Shown here: positions 23,563 through 31,878 of the stretch, piece after piece
Layout of the letters: each line of letters starts with the position of its first letter
How positions within the stretch are numbered: position 1 is the stretch's first letter
Assembly (NCBI GenBank): GCA_963843285.1
Contig: CAWJJO010000023.1
Location: 1-64,000, forward strand
DNA length: 64,000 nucleotides
Direction of reading: 5' to 3'
Source of the DNA: CAZDDB01 sp963843285
GTDB taxonomy: Bacteria; Acidobacteriota; HRBIN11; JAKEFK01
Translations under genes and position numbers: made by a program
The notes under the pieces: generated by a model
The model's database searches: none
Told to the model about the DNA's origin: nothing
Seen by the model: only the letters and a program-made list of their open reading frames with translations

Positions 23563-23923
23563 TAACATCCTATCGTAATTCAGGTTCGCCGTCTTGTGGA
23601 CTAGGATTCAACGCAAAGGCGCAAAGAATGGAACCACAGATGAACACAGATAAACACAGATGCTGGAAATTCTTTTATCTGTGTTTATCTGTGTTCATCT
23701 GTGGTTAAAAAAGCTATCCCCTTATCTCCCCTCATCCCCCTATCTCCCTTCTTCTTACACAATCAGCTAGTGTCAATTTACCGAATTTCAATAATCTAAT
23801 TCACTATAATCGATAAATAGTTTATTAATATTCGATATATAAATCCGCCGGTACGAGTCAATGACCGGACATTGAGTGAAACTAATTTGACACATTTCGG
23901 AAATTGTGTCATTTTAGTGCCGA
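23540..23923. repeat. spacer with a 30-bp perfect inverted repeat (ACCACAGATGAACACAG family)
   Basis: 23632-23661 (AACCACAGATGAACACAGAT plus AAACACAGAT) is the exact reverse complement of 23677-23706, with a 15-base loop. A short single copy (GGAACCACAGATGAACACAG, about 23530-23549) is at the end of the preceding gene. After 23720 comes a pyrimidine-rich tract with CTATCTCCC-like repeats, then AT-rich sequence leading to the AbiEi gene. No gene is seen. Confidence 0.8.
23888..23911. promoter_or_regulatory. palindrome upstream of the AbiEi-type gene
   Basis: TGACACA-TTTCGGAAAT-TGTGTCA: perfect 7-base outer arms and a nearly symmetrical centre, 12 bases before ATG 23924. AbiEi-type antitoxins bind inverted repeats at their own promoters, so this is a plausible operator. 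Confidence 0.55.
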
Positions 23924-24502
23924 ATGAACAGGAAATCATTGCCCCCAGAATTGGTAAAAAGACCATTCTCTCTTGAGGAAGCCGTATCTTACGGGCTGAG
24001 TAAAGCTTACCTCTCACGAATGGTAAAGGTGGGACGACTGGAACGCGTTCGTCGGGGCGTGTACCAGGTCAGCAACGCGGATCTCGGAGAAAAGGAAGAG
24101 CTTTACCACATAGCCACCCTGCGCTGCGGAATTCCATCTGTGATCTGTCTGTTGTCCGCCTTGGACTATTACCATTTGACTGACCAAATCCCGAAACGCA
24201 CATGGGTGCTAGTGCCGGACTCAAAACGTGTGGTTGCACCAGATTTGAAGTTGGTTCGGTCACGTAGGCCACAATGGAACATTGGAATCCGAAAAACGAA
24301 ACGATACTGGATCACAACTCTGGATAGAACGTTGATTGATTGCATCGTTTATATGCGTCTGATTGGAAATCAGGTTGCGCTCTATGCATTGAAGCGCGCG
24401 ATCGCTCAGCAGAAAACCAAACCGCGTGTGTTACTAGATCTGGCTAAGAAGATGAACGTTGCGCATCGCATCCGTCCTTACGTTGAAGTGCTTGCATTAT
24501 GA
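23924..24502 (+). CDS. AbiEi-like type IV antitoxin / winged-helix regulator
   Basis: 192 residues. The N-terminal winged helix (FSLEEAVSYGLSKAYLSRMV, VGRLERVRRGVYQVS) and the C-terminal domain (ITTLDRTLIDCIVYMRLIG) follow the AbiEi antitoxin layout. The downstream reading frame begins at an overlapping ATGA but stops after 15 codons, where an AbiEii nucleotidyltransferase toxin would be expected. The antitoxin therefore seems to be an orphan in a decayed locus. Base composition is lower in GC than the flanks, suggesting transfer. Confidence 0.75.
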   Translation: MNRKSLPPELVKRPFSLEEAVSYGLSKAYLSRMVKVGRLERVRRGVYQVSNADLGEKEELYHIATLRCGIPSVICLLSALDYYHLTDQIPKRTWVLVPDSKRVVAPDLKLVRSRRPQWNIGIRKTKRYWITTLDRTLIDCIVYMRLIGNQVALYALKRAIAQQKTKPRVLLDLAKKMNVAHRIRPYVEVLAL

Positions 24503-24546
24503 ATCAGGAAGAAAATAAATTTAGCCTCAAAGCCGGGTCACTTTGA
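24499..24546 (+). pseudogene. possible remnant of the AbiEii toxin gene
   Basis: ATG 24499 overlaps the antitoxin stop as ATGA, the coupling usual for abiEi-abiEii, but the frame ends after 15 residues (MNQEENKFSLKAGSL). The next 70 bases have no continuation that is recognisable as a nucleotidyltransferase. Call rests on position, not on sequence similarity. Confidence 0.35.
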
Positions 24547-24620
24547 ATGTGTCGCCGACGGTAATAAATGATAGAATTTCTAAATATTGAGAGGCGCACC
24601 CCACGCTAATGTTCCCGTAA

Positions 24621-24788
24621 ATGAATAAACGAGATCTTTCCGAATGCAATAGTTGCTCCAAATTCATGACACCTGCCGTAGTAAAAGCAGACTGGAATCT
24701 TCAGTCGCAAATGCGGGTGGAGGTCTCCTTCAAAAAGGATGAAGCATTGTGCTGGGAACTCGTGCGGGTGTTTGGCTATGGCTTTTGA
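24621..24788 (+). pseudogene. 5' fragment of a type I restriction enzyme R subunit (hsdR)
   Basis: A 55-codon frame starts MNKRDLSECNSCSKFMTPAV, continues WNLQSQMRVEVSF, then stops. This matches the N-terminus of one HsdR family (pattern LSERDICTKFITPA...GWD...QIREEVSF). The helicase and nuclease parts are absent, and sequence after about 24730 no longer resembles the family. There are no hsdM or hsdS genes in the window. Confidence 0.6.
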
Positions 24789-24841
24789 AAAACAAGTTTT
24801 CACATTCAGATTAAGGAAGATATAAGACAAGAAAGACAATA

Positions 24842-25965
24842 ATGGATCCTAAGCAATGGTTCGATGAACCTTCGCCTGAATCTAAAACAAAAATCGATAT
24901 CGTCACCGAATACTTCGATGCTTGGAGCAATGTACTTGCCGCCAAATCTCCACAATTAGCTTATGTCGATCTTTTTTCAGGACCTGGCCGATACGTAGAT
25001 GGCACAGAATCCGTTCCTTTGTGCATCCTAAAAAAGACAATCGAGAAAAAACTGCAGAGTAAGGTGGTGGCGATATTCAATGATCGCGATTTCTGTGATG
25101 AGCTCAGGAATAATGTTTACACAATTCCAGAAATAAGCACTTTCAGCATTAAGCCCGACTTTAAATCGGTAAGAATCGCTCAGTAACGACATCATTGCCA
25201 CATCAAGAATTTATGCATCAGTTCGAAGTATACCGACGTTATTTTTCATCGACCCATGGGGGTTTAAAGGTCTTTCGCTTTTTCAGCCTCGCGCTATCAA
25301 CGATCAGGGGATTCGGCTGCGATTGTATTTTCTTTTTCAACTATTCTCGGATCAACCGCGATCTAGATGCTGACATCTTTAGAAAGGGGATGGACGATTT
25401 GTTTGGACCGGAACGTTCCGAATCTTTGCGAATATCGCTTCAAGGCCTCTCTCCGGAGGCCCGCGAAATGAGGATAATCGATGAAATTATTAAGGGGCTG
25501 GAAAGTGGCGGAGCCAAGTATATCCATTATTTCAGGTTTTGTTTTCCTGATCAGCCAGGGCGAACGAGTCATTATTTATTTCATATAACCAAACACCCTA
25601 AAGGTCACGGGATCATAAAACGAATTACGGCAAAATACAGCACCTCGAGGGTCCAAGGTTTTGCGGGATTTCAATTCGATCGAAACGAGAGCAAACAAGG
25701 TGAATTATTTCATTTTCCAGCTGACGATCTGCGAGAGTCTCTTCTGGAAGTATTTGATGGTCAGAAGCTTCCGGTAGCTGCCATTCTTGCGATTCATCCA
25801 ACGCGATCGCGCTTGAGATGTACGGATACTAATTACAGGAAAGTTCTCTACGATATGGAAATTGATGGTGCGATCGCTACGGACAGACCTTTTAACACGC
25901 GCGCGAAAGGTACCATGGGCGATTCCGTGGTAGTATCGTTCCCAAAGAAGCGGCGGAGTAAATAA
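24842..25965 (+). pseudogene. three-Cys-motif partner protein TcmP-like gene, broken by two frameshifts
   Basis: The first frame (24842-25186) has DEPSPESKTKIDIVTEYFD and YVDLFSGPGRYVDGTESVPL, a Rossmann methyltransferase-like motif. It ends prematurely. A second frame holds IPTLFFIDPWGFKGLSL at about 25233-25283. The third frame (to 25965) resumes with GFGCDCIFFFNYSRIN and the C-terminal domain. In intact relatives these segments are contiguous in a ~360-residue protein. The second shift lies near a run of T at 25281. The last frame's stop abuts the ATG of the three-Cys partner gene, the arrangement expected for TcmP. Assembly errors cannot be excluded. Confidence 0.75.
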
Positions 25966-26745
25966 ATGGCGACACAGTCATCTATTGAATGGACCCAAGC
26001 AACATGGAATCCAGTGACCGGTTGTAACAAGATCAGCCCTGGATGCAAGCACTGTTATGCAGAAAGACTTTCTTTCCGTTTAAGGGAGATGGGACAGAAA
26101 AAATACGTCGATGGGTTCAAATTAAAATTGCATCCCGGATCGCTTTCCGATCCGTTCAGAATGAAGAAGCCCCAGCTCGTTTTCGTAAACTCAATGAGTG
26201 ACCTCTTCCATCACCAGATTCCTGCCGAATTTATTCTTAAAGTGTTCCGCACAATGGAAAAAGCGAATTGGCATCGTTATCAAATCCTTACCAAACGGTC
26301 CGACAGGCTTCTCGAATTAGATCCCCGAATAAAGTGGCTTCCAAATATATGGATGGGTGTCAGCGTCGAGAGAGAGGATTATTGTTTTCGGATCGACGAC
26401 CTTCGACGCACTCATGCGTTAACGAAATTTCTTTCGATTGAGCCTCTTTTGGGTCCGATTCAGAATCTTGATTTGAAGGGAATGAACTGGGTGATCGTCG
26501 GCGGCGAGTCCGGACCTGGTGCGCGGGTAATGCAGAAAGCGTGGGTCACCGATCTGAGAGATCAATGCATTGCTGCTGGAGTCCCGTTCTTTTTCAAACA
26601 GTGGGGAGGCATCAATAAGAAAGCGGCCGGTAGAATATTAGACGGTCGTGAATGGAATGAACTGCCCACGTTTCTTGAAACTACCAGAGTTCATCAGCAT
26701 AAGCAAACACGATTTGTGTCGCCCCCACATCGAGAAAACGAATGA
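25966..26745 (+). CDS. phage Gp37/Gp68 (DUF5131) family three-Cys-motif protein
   Basis: 259 residues, intact. It begins MATQSSIEWTQATWNPVTGC and has the family three-cysteine cluster GCNKISPGCKHCYAERLSFR, like a radical-SAM iron-sulfur site. Further family segments: FVNSMSDLFHHQIP, ILTKRSDRL, NIWMGVSVE, FLSIEPLLGPI, WVIVGGESGPGAR and PFFFKQWGG. It is normally encoded beside TcmP, as here. The biochemical activity is unknown; the family is found in phages and accessory regions. The partner gene is frameshifted, so the pair is probably inactive or recently inactivated. Confidence 0.88.
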   Translation: MATQSSIEWTQATWNPVTGCNKISPGCKHCYAERLSFRLREMGQKKYVDGFKLKLHPGSLSDPFRMKKPQLVFVNSMSDLFHHQIPAEFILKVFRTMEKANWHRYQILTKRSDRLLELDPRIKWLPNIWMGVSVEREDYCFRIDDLRRTHALTKFLSIEPLLGPIQNLDLKGMNWVIVGGESGPGARVMQKAWVTDLRDQCIAAGVPFFFKQWGGINKKAAGRILDGREWNELPTFLETTRVHQHKQTRFVSPPHRENE

Positions 26746-26832
26746 AGCCAGGTTGTGATTCGCTGAAGCTTACGATTGTTTGAACGAAGAAGCAAAAAAG
26801 GCGATTGCAAATGTCAGAATTCTCAGCGAGAA

Positions 26833-28343
26833 TTATTTCACCAGGCGCAACTGTCGTGTGGTAGCGCAACTCGTATCCAGCTTTCGTTGCGGATCGGCAA
26901 GAAATTGGCGCCCTAACTCCAGGGCACACTTCCGGTAGATATACTCTTCCGGTGAATAGTTATATGTTCGTATATAGAACTGAACGTGACCGGCATTCCT
27001 GAAGACGACGTTCCTTGCGTTGGCATAGATCATCTCGATCTTGTAGCCGGCAAGTCCTGACAGGGTTGGATCCAATTCCCCGGTAAAAGCGAGGATCGGT
27101 CCGTCATAATATACGCGGGTGTTTTCAATCGGGTCGGCTCGCCCCGCAGGCCACAGCGCGCACGTCTTGAAATTTCCATCAAGGCCTTCTTGTCCGAATA
27201 AAGCACGGACGATATCGGATTTGGCCGCCGCTTGCGCATATTCCTCCACGGACTCGAACACCTTCTCTTCGTGGCAGTCGATGGAGAGGTTCTGTCCGAC
27301 GTTCCACTTTCCCTGATCCGGTAATGCCGGAAGCGCTGGCGTGTCACGTGTCATCTTGTTGCTCGATCTGAAGCATGAGCTCGCCGTCGCCACGAGCCGC
27401 CGCATCCGCGTAAGCGAGGACGGTCTGTACGCGCTGTTCAAAAGTCGGAATGGCGCCGCCATATAACGAGTTTTGAATGAAGCTCGTCACTCTGCCATCG
27501 TCGAACCGCTCCTTTCCCACCTCTAACGGCTGCTGTCGGAGCCGGGGAAGCGCGGCCAGGAACCGGCTTCGCAGTTGCGGATACTTGGAGTTGCAGGCCG
27601 CGTCTGCCGTACATTTCCAGAATATTTTGTTGATTACGACCTCTGCACCATGAAGGTCTTCGACGACCTCCTGGTCTTCAGGCAGATAGGGGCCGTCAAC
27701 AAGTAAGGTTCGGACGCTCGCTGGATAGTAGCGCGCCATGGTGAATGCCAGCCTGGCCCCATACGAGGCTCCCCAAACATTCCACTGCTTCACGCCCAGT
27801 GCTTTTCTGAGCGCCTCCATGTCGCTGGCGATCCGTGCACTGTTGTATTGAGAAAGATCCACGCCCTGCTTGATCAGTTGGTCCCTGCAGGTCTTCACCC
27901 GCTTGAACCAATCTCTCCTCAGGCTGACAACAGAGCGTGGGAATCGATCGGCCGCCGCCTCTTTGGTCAAAGAACACCCAGTCCCGATCGACAACAATCT
28001 CACGGATGGCTGGAACTGTGACCAGTGTCTCTGCATGTACCAGGCATGGTGATCCAGGCCCTCCACTCAGGAAAATGACCGGGTTTTCCGGATCTATCTT
28101 GCGCTCAGGGCTGATGACCATGAAGGCAACCTCGATGGATCGACCCTTTGGATCATCGTAATTTTCAGGCACCTTCAGCCGGCCGCAAGTGACCGGAAGC
28201 AGCGCTTTCTTCGTATCGAAGGGGCAGTCCACCTTCTCCCACGAAGACGGGCTTATATTTGGTTGAGGTGTTTCGCCAAAGACCACGATTGGTTGAGCGA
28301 GGAAGAAAAGTCCTGCAAGAACGCCGAGTAGTAATTTCACCAT
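26833..28343 (-). pseudogene. exported alpha/beta hydrolase (S33 / proline iminopeptidase-like), broken by two frameshifts
   Basis: Read from ATG 28343 (signal peptide MVKLLLGVLAGLFFLAQP). Frame 1 gives VTCGRLKVPENYDDP, VIFLSGGPGSP and FFDQRGGGRS (oxyanion and strand motifs). Frame 2 (from about 27900) gives MEALRKALGVKQWNVWGASY with nucleophile in GASYG, and RTLLVDGPYLP. Frame 3 (from about 27350) gives ILAFTGELDPTLSG (likely catalytic Asp) and the His-containing RNAGHVQFY. The three pieces together make a ~500-residue tripeptidyl-peptidase/proline-iminopeptidase-like exported hydrolase. Two shifts, near 27905 and 27350, disrupt it. Confidence 0.75.
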
Positions 28344-28357
28344 AATTACTGAACATA

Positions 28358-28417
28358 ACATGCTGAAACAGCTTCTGTCTTGAAGTAAACAAGCGTTGTG
28401 GGATAAATCTAACTTTT
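28358..28417. repeat. 60-bp duplicated upstream region, copy 1
   Basis: Matches 28993-29052 with five differences in 60 (core CTGAAACAGCTTCTGTCTTG). Each copy lies just upstream of a minus-strand gene: here 15 bases before the hydrolase start. It probably carries shared promoter or operator sequence. Confidence 0.85.
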
Positions 28418-28463
28418 GAATGTTCAAATGATTCACGCGAGTTACTCCAACACAGTTTCGCGA
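28418..28463 (+). pseudogene. remnant of the 3' end of an AraC-family regulator gene
   Basis: GAATGTTCAAATGATTCACG followed by CGAGTTACTCCAACACAGTT matches the end of the intact AraC gene (about 29885-29930), which reads FKRFMRVTPTEYRA, with roughly seven differences over 45 bases and no gaps. It directly follows the 60-bp repeat. The rest of the regulator is absent. Confidence 0.7.
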
Positions 28464-28475
28464 GTAGGGGCACTG

Positions 28476-28946
28476 CTACTCAGAAGGCACTCGTGTGCTA
28501 TGTAAGAAGTGAATGCGCCATGCGCCATTATGTCTACGGAGAACCGCTGACTCAAGCCAACTGAGATTCTTTTTTCCTGAATTGTCTTCTAAGGATCCGC
28601 GGTTGATGTACGTTATCCATGCGGTGGTTCCATCAATATGGACTTCCGGCTCGGTGACTCTCCACTCATAAATCTTGCCAGTCGCATGGTCATTTTTTAC
28701 AAACGCCATCAATTTATCGCCAGAAAAACGCTCCCCGACGTCAAAGACGTAAAAATCTGGAGATGTGACGCTTTGGAATTTGGCGAGATCCTCATTTTGT
28801 AAGGCCACAAACAACAACCGAATCGTTTCTATAACCTTCGCTTCATCAGTCTCAAGCCCGGACGGATACACTGGAAAAGCGAGGTGGAGAGATGTTGTCA
28901 CAACCAAGAGCGACGCAGCGATTCGTGTTATGTGTTTGACGAGCAT
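28476..28946 (-). CDS. exported SnoaL/DUF4440-like (NTF2 fold) protein
   Basis: 156 residues from ATG 28946, with GGAGG well placed; the in-frame TTG two codons earlier is rejected. Signal peptide MLVKHITRIAASLLVVTTSL. The mature part is a compact NTF2-like domain: ETIRLLFVALQNEDLAKFQS, SPDFYVFDVGERFSGDKLMA, TTAWITYINRGS and RRHNGAWRIHFLHSTRV, matching the DUF4440 layout with its typical terminal GxWRIxxxHxS. Role unknown (possible ligand binding or isomerase). Divergent from the AraC gene, whose product may control it. Confidence 0.75.
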   Translation of the reverse strand: MLVKHITRIAASLLVVTTSLHLAFPVYPSGLETDEAKVIETIRLLFVALQNEDLAKFQSVTSPDFYVFDVGERFSGDKLMAFVKNDHATGKIYEWRVTEPEVHIDGTTAWITYINRGSLEDNSGKKNLSWLESAVLRRHNGAWRIHFLHSTRVPSE

Positions 28947-28992
28947 TTCCAACCTCCTTGCGGTATGGATACAAGACGTGAATTTGAACGTG

Positions 28993-29052
28993 ACATACTG
29001 AAACAGCTTCTGTCTTGAAATAAATAAGCGTCGTGGGATAAACCTAACTTTT
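28993..29052. repeat. 60-bp duplicated upstream region, copy 2
   Basis: Partner of 28358-28417 (55 of 60 identical). It lies in the divergent spacer between the DUF4440 gene (47 bases from its start) and the AraC regulator. Confidence 0.85.
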
Positions 29053-29150
29053 TGCGTAAACCTTTCACCGTAAATTCGAGTCTATTCTAGAAAGGAATAC
29101 TCATTACTGAGTGTGTTGAAGTCTGATTATGAAGAATAAAAGGAGGTCTG

Positions 29151-29954
29151 ATGAAGCCAGTTGATATCATCAGGAGCGCTAAAATCTCGAGCCTTCTTTT
29201 CCAGGAAATCCAGATCCCTGCAAAGAGCAGCATTCCGATTCACTCTCATCCTTCTGCGCTCTTTTGTATCTCCTTGAACGGAGCATGCATAGAAGTTTAT
29301 GGGAAACGGCTCCAGGAGTATCAGCCGTTTACGTTGGAGTATCTTCCCATGGATCAACCTCATTCGTTCAAAGTGCAAACAGTTGACCTTCGTAGCTTCA
29401 GTGTTGAGATTCCGCCTGTCTGGTTTGATAGAATCCGCGAATATTCATTGATTGTGGATCAGTGTGTCTATACGCATCGAGGATTACTGGGGAGCCTTTT
29501 TATGAATCTCTATCGGGAATTTCGTGAAATGGACGCGGCTTCACCTGCGGCGATGGAAGGCATTGTTCTCGAAATGCTCGCAGAAGCTTCACGCTCTCGC
29601 AGCGCGATTTTGGATCGCCAACCACAACCCTGGTTGAAACAAGCCCTCGATCTCCTGCAAGATCGTTTTTCTGATCATTTGACGATCACCCAAATTGCAA
29701 CCGCAGTTGGCATTCACCCGGTCCACCTGGCGCGTGAATTCCGGAAATTTCATCGCTGCACCATTGGAGATTACATTCGTAAACTGCGGATCGAGCAGGC
29801 GTGCAGGGCGCTTGCGCATTCGGATTCTTCGCTGACTGACATAGCTATTTCGGCTGGATTTTCAGATCACAGTCACTTTTCCAGAATCTTCAAACGATTC
29901 ATGCGAGTCACTCCAACAGAGTATCGCGCAGCCTCCCGCCCGCTGGCAAATTGA
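29151..29954 (+). CDS. AraC-family transcriptional regulator with cupin sensor domain
   Basis: 267 residues; AAAAGGAGG ribosome-binding site before ATG. The N-terminal ~130 residues are a cupin-like sensor (IPIHSHPSALFCISLNG, EYLPMDQPHSFKVQ). The C-terminal domain has two helix-turn-helix motifs: LTITQIATAVGIHPVHLARE and LTDIAISAGFSDHSHFSRIF, then FKRFMRVTPTEYR, the classic AraC signature. It is divergent from the DUF4440 gene, and a 60-bp upstream segment is shared with the hydrolase gene, so it may control both. The effector is unknown. Confidence 0.9.
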   Translation: MKPVDIIRSAKISSLLFQEIQIPAKSSIPIHSHPSALFCISLNGACIEVYGKRLQEYQPFTLEYLPMDQPHSFKVQTVDLRSFSVEIPPVWFDRIREYSLIVDQCVYTHRGLLGSLFMNLYREFREMDAASPAAMEGIVLEMLAEASRSRSAILDRQPQPWLKQALDLLQDRFSDHLTITQIATAVGIHPVHLAREFRKFHRCTIGDYIRKLRIEQACRALAHSDSSLTDIAISAGFSDHSHFSRIFKRFMRVTPTEYRAASRPLAN

Positions 29955-30107
29955 CCCTGGCGAATAGACTTGGGCAGTTGATGTTAGTTTCTGAGTTTGT
30001 AGCGCGGACAGTTCGCCCGCCACTCGTCGCTGCCGTCAGGACAACGATTAAAAAACACAAATGTCTGTCGCACTTTGCACGCATCGAAGTGGATCGGACT
30101 TACTGGC

Positions 30108-31652
30108 CTACAAACGTTCGAGTTGGACTGTTGCGCCGCGAACAAACTGCCGGGACCAGGGCTGAAGGACGACTTTTTCACCAACCCAGACATAGTCGGT
30201 GCGAGGGCTGCCATTCACTTGCATCGGCCGAATGCGTAAGAATTTCTGCGGGCCTTCGATGCGATCCAGGAAACCGACCAGCGGAGGCGCCTCGCCTGCA
30301 GGCAACCAGTCTACAGGGAGCGACCCCTTATAGGCATGCTGGCCAAATCTCCTTTTTTGCGCAAAGCATTTGCCGGCGCCAATCGTAACCTTGATCGAAT
30401 TCTCATACTCCACAGGATATTCGTGCGATAGAAAATGAAAGTTCTGCGATTTCTTTTCATTTTCAGAAAATACAAGTGTGCGAACTTCATTCCCGCACCG
30501 GATCGTCATGCGATCGCCATGTTCCAGGTTCCAATGATGCAAGTCCGATTCTTTCAAATTCAGGACTGCATCCAGAGAGGTCGATAGGATCACAGCACTT
30601 TGGATTGCATTTTTTCCGATTGGCGAAGCAGAACCATTTTGATTCAGATCCGGTGTTTGCCATCTTTCGGGAAGGACAACAACGCGAACCTTGATCCATG
30701 CATCCAGATGCCGTTCGATCACAGGTCTGGCTGCTTTATGTCGTTTGAACTCCAGAATCTCGCGACCCTCCATCTTGTTCCATTGACCAAACGCAAATTC
30801 TTTGAACAACTGAATCCTTTCTTCAATCTCTTTTTCTCCATAAAACGCAATAAATTCCTCGTATCGAAAATGCCCCAGCAACAGAGCATCGATTTTCAAT
30901 CGCTCGGTTTCAATTCGCAACCGGCTTCCGGTAGAAATGCCAAGCTTCCTGGCAGCAGCGCGCTGCAAATTGAGCCAGAAGCCTTCCCAGTATCCATAGA
31001 AATAAAGTTTTCCATCGAAATGATTTTGCTGCACTTCAGAACTGCTGATCCAACTTTTGTCCCGGCGTGGAGCAAACTCCAGAATGGGGCCCGTGTCCGT
31101 GAAGTTTTTCGCGTGTTGAGCAGGTGTGAGCAGAATAAATTCTTCCGGAAGTTTCGTTTTGATGCCTGCTCTGCGCATTTCATCCCAATCAATCCGGTAA
31201 AGAGTGAGGATGTAATCCCCCGGTTTCACTGGAACTGTAGCGCCCGGATCTCCCGGCGGATCGGGGTCGAGCGGCATGGTATTGGGTGTATCCACTCGTA
31301 AGCGTCCCGTAGGTAAAGAGAGACGGGCTGTTTGTGGTTCGTGCCAGCGCGCGATCTGCAATTCTGAAGCGGAAAGAGGCGCGCCAATCCCGACTTCCGC
31401 CGAAATCGGATCGTCTTGCTCCAATGTATAGGCCACGCATAAAGCTTCCCGCGCGACTACTTCCCGAAATTTCTTGGCCTGCAAATTGTTGAAGAAATCG
31501 TTATTCAAACGGTGTTCGCGAAGAAGGTCCCGAAGCCTTTCTGTGTTCCCTTCATCGTATAGATATACGACCAGCCCCTCGTTATATACGCGAACGGGAA
31601 CCGCATTTTCTCTGATGACCGGCTTCAGTCTTTTCCCCGGCATACGACTCAC
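30108..31652 (-). CDS. hypothetical protein, family not recognised
   Basis: 514 residues from GTG 31652 (ATG 31643, three codons later, is an alternative). No signal peptide or membrane helix. Early residues VYNEGLVVYLYDEGNTERLR lead into a mixed alpha/beta protein with several beta-rich segments (KPGDYILTLYRIDW, GKLYFYGYWEGFWLNLQRAA, GSRLRIETERLKIDALLLGH). The middle has a motif-like ARKLGISTGSRLRIE. The C-terminus includes YVWVGEKVVLQPWSRQF. No catalytic motif is evident. A perfect inverted repeat CTCACAT-TAT-ATGTGAG (31648-31664) overlaps the GTG start. It stands alone on the minus strand. Confidence 0.6.
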   Translation of the reverse strand: MSRMPGKRLKPVIRENAVPVRVYNEGLVVYLYDEGNTERLRDLLREHRLNNDFFNNLQAKKFREVVAREALCVAYTLEQDDPISAEVGIGAPLSASELQIARWHEPQTARLSLPTGRLRVDTPNTMPLDPDPPGDPGATVPVKPGDYILTLYRIDWDEMRRAGIKTKLPEEFILLTPAQHAKNFTDTGPILEFAPRRDKSWISSSEVQQNHFDGKLYFYGYWEGFWLNLQRAAARKLGISTGSRLRIETERLKIDALLLGHFRYEEFIAFYGEKEIEERIQLFKEFAFGQWNKMEGREILEFKRHKAARPVIERHLDAWIKVRVVVLPERWQTPDLNQNGSASPIGKNAIQSAVILSTSLDAVLNLKESDLHHWNLEHGDRMTIRCGNEVRTLVFSENEKKSQNFHFLSHEYPVEYENSIKVTIGAGKCFAQKRRFGQHAYKGSLPVDWLPAGEAPPLVGFLDRIEGPQKFLRIRPMQVNGSPRTDYVWVGEKVVLQPWSRQFVRGATVQLERL

Positions 31653-31794
31653 ATTATATGTGAGGTCTTACGACATCCCGCTGGTGTAAGAAGGGGGATG
31701 TGGAGATGGAGGGGATGTGGAGATGAGAGGAGATCGCGGGGATCGCCTAACTCCACATTGAATCATTGCTGACACAATTGGCAGGCAAGATCCC

Positions 31795-31850
31795 TGCGGC
31801 CCATAATGCAGGCGTGGACGCCTGCGCTCCAGGCGCCTGCATTTCATGAT
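31795..31850. repeat. GCAGGC-type double-hairpin repeat, copy 4 (inverted)
   Basis: CGGCCCATAATGCAGGCGTG and GACGCCTGCGCTC then CAGGCGCCTGCATTTCATGA. Inverted relative to the copies at 8088, 18923 and 20618. It lies upstream of the CPBP protease gene. Confidence 0.7.
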
Positions 31851-31878
31851 TCGTTAGATTGGGGTACGATAGCCGGCA

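Noticed and set aside
23632..23706. CRISPR repeat or array
   Set aside because: The ATGAACACAG words form one inverted repeat, with no regular direct repeats and spacers.
24606..24839. Minus-strand 77-codon frame
   Set aside because: It is antisense to the HsdR fragment and has no recognisable features or ribosome-binding site.
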